NCBI GenBank assembly: GCA_016704655.1
Contig: JADIZR010000002.1
Location: 310,001 to 374,000, forward strand
Direction: 5' to 3'
From: Pseudomonadota bacterium
GTDB lineage: Bacteria; Pseudomonadota; Gammaproteobacteria; Steroidobacterales; Steroidobacteraceae
Length of the DNA: 64,000 nucleotides
The translations under genes and the position numbers were made by a program. Position 1 is the stretch's first letter. Each line of letters opens with the position of its first letter. The notes under the pieces are model-generated. The model was not told the origin of the DNA. It was given only the letters and a program-made list of their open reading frames with translations, and made no database searches. Below are positions 1-7,951 of this stretch, one piece after another.

Positions 1-1007
1 CGCCGCGCCAGCGTACGTTCGGGGGCCTGGGCTTCAATTTCGGCGAATACGGCAACGCGCAGGTCGCCTACGGCCTGCAGAGCTACTACGACAGCGAGAC
101 CGTCGAGACCGTCGGCGTCAATTATTCCGTGGCGCTCGGCAGCCTCGGGTATCTCGGCCTCTATGCGTCGCACACGTCGGCGACCGACAGCGAGACCAAC
201 GTGCTGCTGACGTGGACGCTGTCGCTCGGTGACCGCCGCACGCTCAGTACGTCCCTGCAGCAGTCGTCCGCACCGGCGGACTTCGGCGGCGGTTTCCAGG
301 GTAACGTCACGCTGCAGCAGGACCTGCCGGCCGGCAGCGGCCTGGGTTACCGCATGTCGCTGTCGTCGTCCGACGAGCAGGACGCCTACCTCGCCTACCA
401 GGGCCGCGCCGGCATCGCGTCCATCGACTACTCCCGTCGTAATGGCGACTCCGGCGTGCGCGTCGGCGCCACCGGCGGCCTCGCGATCACCGGTGCGGGC
501 CTGATGCCGGCGCGGCGACTGAACGAAAGTTTCGCGGTCGTGCAGGTCGCGGACTATCCGGGACTGACCGTCTACGCAGACAACCAGCCGGTGGGACGCA
601 CGGACAAGCAGGGTCGCGTGCTGATCGAGGCGCTGCGCCCGTATCAGCGCAACGAGATCAGTGTCGATCCGACGCAGGTGCCGATGGATGGCAGCCTGTC
701 GCAGTCGATGATCGGCGTGACACCCGCGTATCGCAGCGGTGCGCTGGTGCGTTTCCCGGTCGAACGAGCCATGGCCGTGACCCTGCGGGTCGTGCAGGCG
801 AACGGCGAACCGGTGCCTGCGGGAGCAAGCGCCAGCGTCGGCGCCGTGAATTTCCCGGTCGCGCTCGACGGGCTGCTGTACCTGGAAGGCCTGGCCAACG
901 CGACTCGCGTGCGCGTGTCCTGGAACGACGGCCAGTGTTCGTTCGAGGCGCGCCGCCCCGCGGGCACCGACCCGGTGCCGGACCTCGGCAACGTGTCATG
1001 CAGATAA
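1..1007 (+). CDS. Fimbrial outer membrane usher, C-terminal part (partial gene)
   Basis: This is the C-terminal end of a chaperone-usher pilus usher, the outer membrane pore that exports and assembles pilin subunits. The reading frame is already open at the left edge (frame of position 3), so the start and most of the beta-barrel lie outside the window. The visible part begins with Tyr/Ser/Gly-rich alternating strands typical of the barrel (to about position 500). A C-terminal periplasmic beta-sandwich region follows, including VYADNQPVGRTDKQGRVLI near 570, and the protein ends in a short Cys-containing domain. Its stop (1005-1007) lies inside the next gene, a spore-coat-U-type pilin. The pair therefore looks like the distal end of a Csu-type (archaic) fimbrial operon. 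The family is clear; the pilus subtype is inferred from the neighbour. Confidence 0.85.
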   Translation, partial: PRQRTFGGLGFNFGEYGNAQVAYGLQSYYDSETVETVGVNYSVALGSLGYLGLYASHTSATDSETNVLLTWTLSLGDRRTLSTSLQQSSAPADFGGGFQGNVTLQQDLPAGSGLGYRMSLSSSDEQDAYLAYQGRAGIASIDYSRRNGDSGVRVGATGGLAITGAGLMPARRLNESFAVVQVADYPGLTVYADNQPVGRTDKQGRVLIEALRPYQRNEISVDPTQVPMDGSLSQSMIGVTPAYRSGALVRFPVERAMAVTLRVVQANGEPVPAGASASVGAVNFPVALDGLLYLEGLANATRVRVSWNDGQCSFEARRPAGTDPVPDLGNVSCR

Positions 1008-1540
1008 CACGCGCATCCCCGGCAGATTCGACCCGCAGGATGCTGCGGCGGCGGGCGCGGTTCATGGCTGCGCTCGCCCTGCTGCTTTGCGGCGGCGCAG
1101 GTAACGCGCATGCCGCCGCAGACTGCTCGATCACCGCCGTCAGCGTCAATTTCGGAGCGTACGACCCAGTCGTCGCGTCGCCCGACGATTCGGTGGGCAC
1201 GGTCACCGTCACGTGCCGGCACCTCTCAGGCGGCGCTCAGCGCGTCAACTATTCGGTGACGCTCTCCAACGGCATGAACGGAACCAGCCCGTCGACGCGC
1301 AAGCTGGCGGCCGGCACGGCTCGCCTCGGGTACAACGTGTTCACGGATCCGGCCCGCACCCAGGTCTGGGGCAACGGCACCGGCGGTACGGTGATTGCGT
1401 CAGGGGCGGTGACCATCGGCCCGGGCGTCGGCAACGGCACGAAAACATTCGTGCACACCGTCTATGGCCGCATCCCGCAACTGCAGGACGCGGCGCCCGG
1501 CACCTACAACGACACCCTGGTGCTGACGCTGACGTTCTGA
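998..1540 (+). CDS. Spore coat U (SCPU) domain pilin-like protein
   Basis: This is a secreted SCPU-domain protein of about 180 residues, the fold used by Csu-type fimbrial subunits and tip proteins. The first in-frame ATG (998) overlaps the usher stop by 10 bases. An ATG at 1040 is equally plausible and gives a cleaner signal peptide, with Arg residues, a hydrophobic MAALALLLCGGAG core and an AHA cleavage site. The mature part starts with a DCSITAVSVNFGAYDP motif, which is the classic N-terminal strand of SCPU domains. It ends in TLVLTLTF, a typical pilin C-terminal strand. There is only one SCPU domain, whereas CsuE-like tip adhesins carry more, so it may be a minor subunit. It is translationally coupled to the usher. 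The next gene is convergent, with a 1-base gap between the stops. Confidence 0.8.
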   Translation: MQITRASPADSTRRMLRRRARFMAALALLLCGGAGNAHAAADCSITAVSVNFGAYDPVVASPDDSVGTVTVTCRHLSGGAQRVNYSVTLSNGMNGTSPSTRKLAAGTARLGYNVFTDPARTQVWGNGTGGTVIASGAVTIGPGVGNGTKTFVHTVYGRIPQLQDAAPGTYNDTLVLTLTF

Positions 1541-1541
1541 G

Positions 1542-1973
1542 TCAGCGGACGATCGCGGCGAGCTGCACCGGCAGCGCGTATTCACCAGGCATCGCGCCGG
1601 CACTCAGCCACAACCGGTAGTTCAAGGTGAACTCACGCGCCAGCGGCTGCGTGATTTCCAGGCTCGAGTCCTGCATGCGCACCGGCGCCTGGAATCCCCC
1701 GACATCGATGGAGTCGGTCAGGCCGACCCGCGGATTCAGCTGCAGCACGACACGGTCGGGGGCGTTGGTTTGCAACTGGTAATGGCGTGACACGTCGAGG
1801 TAGCCACGCTGGACGTCGGCCGCCGTGATCGCAACCGGAGCTGCGTCGGTCTGCAGTCGGGCGTGCGGCAGGACCTGCGCGGAAACCTGCAGGGTCGCCG
1901 AGGCCATATCTGCCCGCACGGTTCCAGGGTGGAGCGCCGCGACGAGAGCCAGAAACAGCCACAGGGACCGCAT
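1542..1973 (-). CDS. Secreted pilin-like hypothetical protein
   Basis: I do not recognise a named family. The start is placed at the ATG at 1973, because the next residues form a good signal peptide (MRSLWLFLALVAALHPG, then Ala before Asp). Upstream in-frame codons give a non-signal-like extension. The mature part of about 120 residues is predicted all-beta. It opens with ASATLQVSAQVLPHARLQT, which resembles the first strand of SCPU/chaperone-usher pilins but lacks the usual Cys. It ends with ALPVQLAAIVR, like a pilin G strand. It lies tail to tail with the SCPU gene, so it may be another subunit of the same fimbrial system on the opposite strand. That link is inference from fold-like features and position. 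Confidence 0.55.
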   Translation of the reverse strand: MRSLWLFLALVAALHPGTVRADMASATLQVSAQVLPHARLQTDAAPVAITAADVQRGYLDVSRHYQLQTNAPDRVVLQLNPRVGLTDSIDVGGFQAPVRMQDSSLEITQPLAREFTLNYRLWLSAGAMPGEYALPVQLAAIVR

Positions 1974-2262
1974 CAGCACCGCCACTTCGGGCGAGGGGAC
2001 CGTTCGCACGGACCGACCCGTTGTATGGGTGCCATCAAGCCGAGATGCGGGTTTCGTCGCCATACGCGTTAATCGCTAGTTCGAGTGATCCGGATCACGT
2101 TTTGAAACTAAACCCCGACGGCCCGCTTGCGCAACGGGCCCGGGACGTGAATCGATCCGAAATGTTGCTGCATTGCGGCATGCCGGCCCCACGGAAATGC
2201 GTGTTGCACCCCCCCGCAGAACCGCTAAAGTCGCGTTCCGTCTCAGGAAATCAGGGTTCTCC

Positions 2263-4080
2263 GTGACCGTCCCGCCGACCGATACCTCCCATCCGGACTA
2301 CTTTCACCGGGTGGTGGACTGCCAATGGGCCTGCCCGGCCCACACCGACGTCCCCGAGTACATCCGCCTCATCGCGCTCGGGCAGTTCTCAGACGCCTAC
2401 ATCGTCAACCGTGAGTCCAACGTGTTCCCGGGCATCCTGGGCCGCGTGTGCGACCGTCCCTGCGAGCCGGCCTGCCGGCGCGGGCGGGTCGAAGACAAGC
2501 CGGTCGCGATCTGCCGCCTGAAGCGCGTCGCCGCCGACCACAAGGACGACATCTCGTCCCGGTTGCCGGTGATCCCTGCGCAGAAGAACGGCAGGAAGGT
2601 GGCCTGCATCGGCGCCGGTCCCGCGTCGCTCACGGTCGCCAACGACCTGCTGCCGCTCGGCTACGAAGTCGTGGTCTTCGAGCAGTGGGACAAGCCGGGC
2701 GGCCTGATGCGCACCAACATCCCGGCGTTCCGCCTCCCGGAAACGGTGCTGGCCGAGGAGATCGGCTACATCGAGCAGATGGGCGCGCAGATCCGCTACA
2801 ACTCGCGCATCGACAGCCTGCGCCAGCTGCTCGAGACCGGCGGCTTCGACGCGGTGTTCGTCGGCAGCGGTGCACCCAAGGGCAAGGAACTGAAGCTCCC
2901 CGGCCGCACCGAGGGTGGCGCCAACATCCACATCGGCATCAACTGGCTCGAGTCGGTCGCGTTCAAGCACCTCGACAGGATCGGCGAGAAAGTGCTGATC
3001 ATTGGCGTCGGCAACACCGCCATGGACTGCTGCCGCTCCTCGCTGCGTCTCGGCGCCCGCGAAGTGAAGGTCATGGCGCGCAAGCCGCGCCAGTTCTTCA
3101 AGGCTTCGGAGTGGGAACTCGAGGACGCCGAAAGCGAAAACGTCGAGATCGTCGTCAACCACTCGCCCAAGGCGTTCGTGGTCGAGGACGGCAAGCTCAA
3201 GGGCATGCTGTTCGAGCAGATGGCCTACGACTTCGACGGCCGCGGCCGCATCACGGCCGAGCGCGTCACCGGCGAGACGTTCATCGCCGCGGACGACGTG
3301 ATCCTGGCGATCGGCCAGGAAAACGCGTTCCCCTGGATCGAGAACGATCTCGGCATCGAGTTCGACCAATGGCACGTGCCGGTCGTCGACGTGACGACGC
3401 ACCAGTCAACGCGCCCCGGCGTGTTCTTCGGCGGCGACGCCGCGTTCGGCCCGAAGAACATCATCTGGGCCGTCGAGCACGGGCACCAGGCGGCGATCTC
3501 GATCCACAACCATTGCATGGGTCAGCCGGTCACCGAGCGGCTGCCACCCACGTTGAACCTCTCCTCGCGCAAGATGGGCCTGCACGAGTGGTCGTACAAG
3601 AACGACTACAACCCGGTCGAGCGCCGGCTCGTGCCGCACGTGAGCCTGGTCGAGCGCTTCAAGAAGATCAGCATCGAGGTCGAACTCGGTTTCGACGCCG
3701 AGCAGACGGCGAAGGAAGTCGAGCGCTGCCTCAATTGCGACATCCAGACGGTGTTCGAGGCCAAGGCCTGCATCGAATGCGATGCCTGCATCGACATCTG
3801 CCCGACCGACTGCCTCACGATCACGCAGAACGGCGAGGAAGCTGAACTGTCGCAGCGCCTCAAGGCGCCGCGCAAGCACCCGCACCAACCGCTGTACGTC
3901 TCCGCGCCGCTCAAGCACACGGGTCGGGTGATGGTGAAGGACGAGGACCTCTGCGTGCACTGCGGACTCTGCGCCGAGCGCTGCCCGACGGCGGCCTGGG
4001 ACATGCAGAAGTCGAAGATCAACCTGCCCCACGCGAACGACCACCAATGGCCCAGCCCCCAGCAACGCAAGACCGCGTAA
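2263..4080 (+). CDS. FAD-dependent NAD(P) oxidoreductase with C-terminal ferredoxin domains (third subunit of a 2-oxoacid oxidoreductase)
   Basis: This is a glutamate-synthase-small-subunit-like flavoprotein of 605 residues. In order it shows an N-terminal Cys-rich Fe-S domain (CQWACPAHTDVPEYI and GRVCDRPCEPACRRGR), an FAD Rossmann motif IGAGPASLTVANDL near residue 115, and an NAD(P) motif IIGVGNTAMDC near residue 247. Two 4Fe-4S motifs follow, CIECDACIDICPTDC near 503 and CVHCGLCAERCP near 564. The start is set at GTG 2263, just before the conserved N-terminus; the frame is open further upstream but reads as noise. It overlaps korA by 34 bases. The likely role is to pass electrons between the KorAB ferredoxin-type enzyme and NAD(P)H. 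A three-subunit 2-oxoglutarate:NADP+ oxidoreductase of this general make-up is known from Azoarcus evansii; equivalence here is inferred. Confidence 0.8.
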   Translation: MTVPPTDTSHPDYFHRVVDCQWACPAHTDVPEYIRLIALGQFSDAYIVNRESNVFPGILGRVCDRPCEPACRRGRVEDKPVAICRLKRVAADHKDDISSRLPVIPAQKNGRKVACIGAGPASLTVANDLLPLGYEVVVFEQWDKPGGLMRTNIPAFRLPETVLAEEIGYIEQMGAQIRYNSRIDSLRQLLETGGFDAVFVGSGAPKGKELKLPGRTEGGANIHIGINWLESVAFKHLDRIGEKVLIIGVGNTAMDCCRSSLRLGAREVKVMARKPRQFFKASEWELEDAESENVEIVVNHSPKAFVVEDGKLKGMLFEQMAYDFDGRGRITAERVTGETFIAADDVILAIGQENAFPWIENDLGIEFDQWHVPVVDVTTHQSTRPGVFFGGDAAFGPKNIIWAVEHGHQAAISIHNHCMGQPVTERLPPTLNLSSRKMGLHEWSYKNDYNPVERRLVPHVSLVERFKKISIEVELGFDAEQTAKEVERCLNCDIQTVFEAKACIECDACIDICPTDCLTITQNGEEAELSQRLKAPRKHPHQPLYVSAPLKHTGRVMVKDEDLCVHCGLCAERCPTAAWDMQKSKINLPHANDHQWPSPQQRKTA

Positions 4081-5888
4081 ACGACTTCGTCATCAAGCTC
4101 GCCAACGTGAACGGCACCGGCTCGGCCAGTGCCAACACGATGCTGATGAAGTCCATCTTCCGGATGGGCGTCCCCGTCATGGGGAAGAACTACTTCCCGT
4201 CCAACATCCAGGGCCTGCCCACCTGGTATGAAATCCGCGTCACCAAGGACGCCTACGTCGCCCGTTCCGGCCGCGTCGACCTCATGGTCGCGATGAACGC
4301 CGAGACGTACCAGAAGGACGTGCGCGAAGTCAGCCCCGGCGGCTTCCTGATCTACGACTCGACCTGGCCCCGCGCCGCGGTGCTCGCGCGCGACGACATC
4401 ACGATCCTCGGCGCGCCGCTCGCGAAAATCTGCAACGAGAACTTCGTCGGCGTGCGCAACCGCATCCTGATGAAGAACGTCGTGTATCTCGGCCTGCTCG
4501 CCGCCCTGCTCGAGATCGACGTCGAGGTCATCCGCCAGCTGCTCACCGAGAGCTACTCGAAGAAGCCGGCGCTGGTCGAAGCCAACATGAAGGCCGTGCA
4601 GCTCGGCTACGACTACGCGAAGCAGCACCTGCCCTGTCCGTTGCCCCTGCGCGTGCAGCGCATGGACAAGACCCGGGGCAGCGTCATGATCGACGGCAAC
4701 ACGGCCGCCGGCCTCGGCGCGGTGTATGCCGGCGCCACCGTCGGACCGTGGTACCCGATCACACCGTCCACGTCGCTGATGGACGCGTTCAAGTCGTTCT
4801 GCTCGAAGCTGCGGGTCGACCCGGAAACCGGGGCAAGCCGCTACGCGGTCATCCAGGCCGAGGATGAGCTCGCCGCGATCGGCATGGTGCTCGGCGCCAA
4901 CTGGAATGGCGCCCGGGCGTTCACCGCGACCAGCGGACCCGGCATCTCGCTGATGAGCGAGTTCATCGGCCTTGCGTATTACGCGGAAGTGCCCGCCGTG
5001 ATCGTCGACGTGCAGCGCGTCGGCCCGTCCACCGGCATGCCGACCCGCACGCAGCAGTGCGACATCCTGATGTGCGCGTACGCCTCGCACGGCGACACCA
5101 AGCACGTGCTGCTGTTCCCGTCGAACCCGGAAGAATGCTTCTACATGATGGTGCAGGCCTTCGACCTCGCCGAGCGCCTGCAGACCCCGGTGTTCGTCAT
5201 GTCGGACCTCGACATCGGCATGAACGACTGGATGTGCCCCGAGCTCAAGTGGGACGACGCGTACCGTCCGGACCGCGGCAAGGTGCTGACCAAGGAAGAG
5301 ATCGAGGCGCTGCCGAAGTTCCATCGTTACCTGGACAAGGACGACGACGGCATCCCGGCCCGCACGCTGCCCGGCGTCTCACCGAAAGGCGCGTACTTCA
5401 CGCGTGGCTCGGGCCACAACCAGTACGGCGGTTACACCGAGGATTCGGCTGAGTACCAGGTGGTGATGGAGCGGCTGCTGCGCAAGTTCAAGCGCGCGCG
5501 GACGCTCGTGCCGGCGCCGGTCATCGAAGCCACCGGCACCAGCGACATCGGCCTGGTCGCCATCGGCAGCAGCCGCGGCGCCGTGACCGAGGCGCGCGAC
5601 ATCCTCGCGAAGCGCGGTATCCCGATCGACTACATGCGCATCAAGGCGTTCCCGTTCACGAAGGAAGTCGAGGCCTTCATGGCGTCGCACACGAAGATCT
5701 TCGTGGTCGAGCAGAACCGGGACGCGCAGCTGAAGTCGCTGCTGACACTGGAGACCGACGTGCCGAAGTCGAAGCTGTACTCGATCCTGCACTACGGCGG
5801 CCTGCCGATGACCTCGAAGGAGATCGTCGAGGCCGTGGCCGCGGAACTGGGCGACGAGCGACGCGCGCAGGTTGCTGCCGCGACTTAG
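4047..5888 (+). CDS. korA: 2-oxoacid:ferredoxin oxidoreductase, fused gamma-alpha subunit (KorA-like)
   Basis: This 613-residue subunit belongs to a thiamine-diphosphate 2-oxoacid:acceptor oxidoreductase that oxidatively decarboxylates a 2-oxoacid, probably 2-oxoglutarate, to the acyl-CoA. The N-terminal ~200 residues are the gamma domain (KLANVNGTGSASANTMLMKS, then MGKNYFPSNIQGLPTWYEIR). The rest is the alpha pyrimidine-binding domain (GNTAAGLGAVYAGATVGPWYPITPSTS, read in two pieces, then a TSGPGISLMSE motif), with a C-terminal transketolase-like domain (IGSSRGAVTEA). The ATG at 4047 lies within the end of the upstream flavoprotein gene, so the two are coupled. The stop codon TAG (5886-5888) is also the first three bases of the heptad repeat array that separates it from korB. 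The substrate could also be pyruvate or a branched-chain oxoacid. Confidence 0.85.
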   Translation: MAQPPATQDRVNDFVIKLANVNGTGSASANTMLMKSIFRMGVPVMGKNYFPSNIQGLPTWYEIRVTKDAYVARSGRVDLMVAMNAETYQKDVREVSPGGFLIYDSTWPRAAVLARDDITILGAPLAKICNENFVGVRNRILMKNVVYLGLLAALLEIDVEVIRQLLTESYSKKPALVEANMKAVQLGYDYAKQHLPCPLPLRVQRMDKTRGSVMIDGNTAAGLGAVYAGATVGPWYPITPSTSLMDAFKSFCSKLRVDPETGASRYAVIQAEDELAAIGMVLGANWNGARAFTATSGPGISLMSEFIGLAYYAEVPAVIVDVQRVGPSTGMPTRTQQCDILMCAYASHGDTKHVLLFPSNPEECFYMMVQAFDLAERLQTPVFVMSDLDIGMNDWMCPELKWDDAYRPDRGKVLTKEEIEALPKFHRYLDKDDDGIPARTLPGVSPKGAYFTRGSGHNQYGGYTEDSAEYQVVMERLLRKFKRARTLVPAPVIEATGTSDIGLVAIGSSRGAVTEARDILAKRGIPIDYMRIKAFPFTKEVEAFMASHTKIFVVEQNRDAQLKSLLTLETDVPKSKLYSILHYGGLPMTSKEIVEAVAAELGDERRAQVAAAT

Positions 5889-6076
5889 TGAATAGTGAGT
5901 AGTGAATAGTGATTAGTGATTAGTGATTAGTGATGGAAGGTGCAGTGCTTGACGCTACTTATTACTCACTAATCACTACTCACTAATCACTAATCACTAC
6001 TCACTACTCACTACTCACTACTCACTACTCACTACTCACTACTCACTAATCACTACTCACTACTCACTACTCACTT
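5886..6076 (+). repeat. Inverted heptad array between korA and korB
   Basis: The left arm (5886-5934) is seven head-to-tail copies of TAGTGAN. A 28-base core follows (5935-5962), then about 16 copies of the reverse complement, NTCACTA (5963-6074). The two arms can pair into a long hairpin. The first TAG is the korA stop codon. The array ends in CACTTCCC directly against the korB ATG, so the intergenic space, including any normal ribosome binding site, is replaced by the repeat. Two more arrays of the same design lie at 35994-36163 and 58779-58994. Confidence 0.95.
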
Positions 6077-6079
6077 CCC

Positions 6080-7138
6080 ATGTCTTTCATCAACAAACCG
6101 AAAGTCCGCCACCCGGACCTGCCGCAGAACCAGCTCGGCCTGACGCGCCGCGACTACGAAGGCGCGATGTCGACGCTCTGCGCGGGCTGCGGCCACGACT
6201 CGGTCACGTCCTCGATCACCCAGGCGATCTGGGAGCTGAACCTGCGCCCCGAGCAGCTCGCGAAGCTCTCGGGCATCGGCTGCTCGTCGAAGACCACGGC
6301 CTATTTCGCCAGCGGCGCGCACGGTTTCAACAGCGTGCACGGCCGCATGCCGTCGATCGCGGCCGGCGCGAACGCCGCCAACAAGGACCTGCACTACATC
6401 GGCGTCTCCGGCGACGGCGACTCGCTGTCGATCGGTTTCGGCCAGTTCGCGCATGCGATCCGCCGCAACGTGAACATGCTGTACATCTGCGAGAACAACG
6501 GCGTCTATGGCCTCACCAAGGGCCAGTTCTCCGCGTCCGCGGACATCGGCACCCGGTCGAAGAAAGGCGAGGAAAACCGGCAGGCGCCCGTCGATCCCTG
6601 CCTCGCCGCGCTCAGCCTCGGCGGCAGCTTCATCGCGCGCAGTTTCTCGGGCGACCGCGAGCAGCTGGTGCCGCTGATCAAGGCGGGCCTGATGCACAAG
6701 GGCTTCGCGATGATCGACGTGATCTCGCCGTGCGTCACGTTCAACGACCACGTCGGCTCGACCAAGAGCTACGAGTTCACGCGCGAGCATTACCACGAGG
6801 CCGTGCACACCGATTACATCCCGGCGCGCACGGAGATCACGGCGTCCTACGGCGCGGGTGAAGTGCTGCCGGTGCAGATGCACGACGGCAGCCAGCTGCG
6901 CCTGCGCAAGCTCGACAAGGATTACGATCCGAACCACCGCGGCAAGGCCTTCGAGTACCTGCGCACCAGGCTGCGTCAGGGCGAGCACGTGACCGGCCTG
7001 ATCTTCCTGTCGCCGGGCCACGATCCCGACATGCACGAGATGCTGCATACGACCGACGTGCCGCTGAACCAGGTGCCTTACGAGCAGCTGCACCCGGGTG
7101 CGGCGGGGCTCGCGAGCATCCTCAAGCGCTACGCCTGA
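6080..7138 (+). CDS. korB: 2-oxoacid:ferredoxin oxidoreductase beta subunit (KorB-like)
   Basis: This is the beta subunit, which binds thiamine diphosphate, of the same 2-oxoacid oxidoreductase; 352 residues is normal for KorB. Visible motifs are LCAGCGHDSVTSS near residue 33, GIGCSSKTTAYF near 73, and the diphosphate/Mg2+ motif VSGDGDSLSIG near 115 followed by CENNGVYGLTKGQ. The ATG at 6080 begins five bases after the heptad array, and no purine-rich Shine-Dalgarno sequence precedes it. Initiation may therefore depend on structure or on reinitiation from korA. Substrate cannot be read with certainty; the family and the flavoprotein partner favour 2-oxoglutarate. Confidence 0.88.
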   Translation: MSFINKPKVRHPDLPQNQLGLTRRDYEGAMSTLCAGCGHDSVTSSITQAIWELNLRPEQLAKLSGIGCSSKTTAYFASGAHGFNSVHGRMPSIAAGANAANKDLHYIGVSGDGDSLSIGFGQFAHAIRRNVNMLYICENNGVYGLTKGQFSASADIGTRSKKGEENRQAPVDPCLAALSLGGSFIARSFSGDREQLVPLIKAGLMHKGFAMIDVISPCVTFNDHVGSTKSYEFTREHYHEAVHTDYIPARTEITASYGAGEVLPVQMHDGSQLRLRKLDKDYDPNHRGKAFEYLRTRLRQGEHVTGLIFLSPGHDPDMHEMLHTTDVPLNQVPYEQLHPGAAGLASILKRYA

Positions 7139-7228
7139 TGCTCCACGCCCGCTCCCGCGCCAGCTGCAATCACCGGATCATGACGCACGTCACTTGGCAG
7201 GACCGCCCTGGACCGTAGAATCCCACCC

Positions 7229-7861
7229 ATGCCGATGTCCATCCCGGACCTGCGCCGCCGAGCCACGGGCATTGCCACGACAGCCGTGGCCGCGTGCCTG
7301 CTCTGCGTTGCGAGCGGCGCCTCGGCCTCGTCGGTCTACAAGTGGGTAGACGCGTCCGGCATCACGCACCTCTCCTCCGCGAAGCCGCCCGCCGGCACGA
7401 AGTACGAGCGCGTCGTGCTGGCGAGCACCGGCAATGCCACTTCCACGTCGTCCAGGCGTGCCAGCTACAGCACCGCCAGTGCAGCGACCGGCACCCGCAC
7501 CACGGCGGCCAGTGCCGAGCAGGTCTCGCGTCGCAACGACATGGTGACGTCGCTGCGCAACCGCGAATGCGTGGTCGCGCTCGAGTCGATCGATCGCCTG
7601 GCCAGGGGCGGCCAGGCCGTCGACCCGGCGGAGTTCAGCCGGTTGCAGCAGACCGCGGACCAGAACTGCAGCAAGGATCCGGTCGTGCGCCGCGAGCAGG
7701 AAGACATGGCGGCCAGGCTGCGCGTCTCGAAGGGCGACATCTGCGTCGACGCGCGCAACAAGCTCGCCGACATGCTCGAGCCGGGCCGCCGGCCGACGCG
7801 CGACCAGCTCAAGACGCAGCAGGAATTCATCGAATCCCACTGCACGGCGCCGGTGCGCTGA
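7229..7861 (+). CDS. DUF4124 domain-containing exported protein
   Basis: This 210-residue exported protein has an N-terminal signal sequence (arginines, then TTAVAACLLCVASGASA). Immediately after cleavage comes the DUF4124 signature VYKWVDASGITHLSSAKP, a short beta domain common in Gammaproteobacterial envelope proteins. The C-terminal half is charged and helical with four Cys residues that could form disulfides (NRECVVAL, QNCSKD, GDICVD, ESHCTAP). The start could also be the ATG two codons downstream (7235). The biochemical role of DUF4124 is unknown and the neighbours give no clear hint. Confidence 0.7.
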   Translation: MPMSIPDLRRRATGIATTAVAACLLCVASGASASSVYKWVDASGITHLSSAKPPAGTKYERVVLASTGNATSTSSRRASYSTASAATGTRTTAASAEQVSRRNDMVTSLRNRECVVALESIDRLARGGQAVDPAEFSRLQQTADQNCSKDPVVRREQEDMAARLRVSKGDICVDARNKLADMLEPGRRPTRDQLKTQQEFIESHCTAPVR

Positions 7862-7951
7862 GTCGCGTGCGTTGACCGCAGCTGCAGCCTGCCCGGTCGC
7901 ATCCGAGCACGCCGGCAGCCGCGCCGCCGATTCCTTGTCCTTTCCCCCTGG

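Noticed and set aside
3606..5324. A 572-codon minus-strand frame across the flavoprotein and korA
   Set aside because: It spans two genes on the other strand and shows no family features.
5886..6076. The heptad array as an ordinary intrinsic terminator
   Set aside because: The arms are tandem repeats with no T-tract, and the array continues to the next start codon; termination is possible but not shown.
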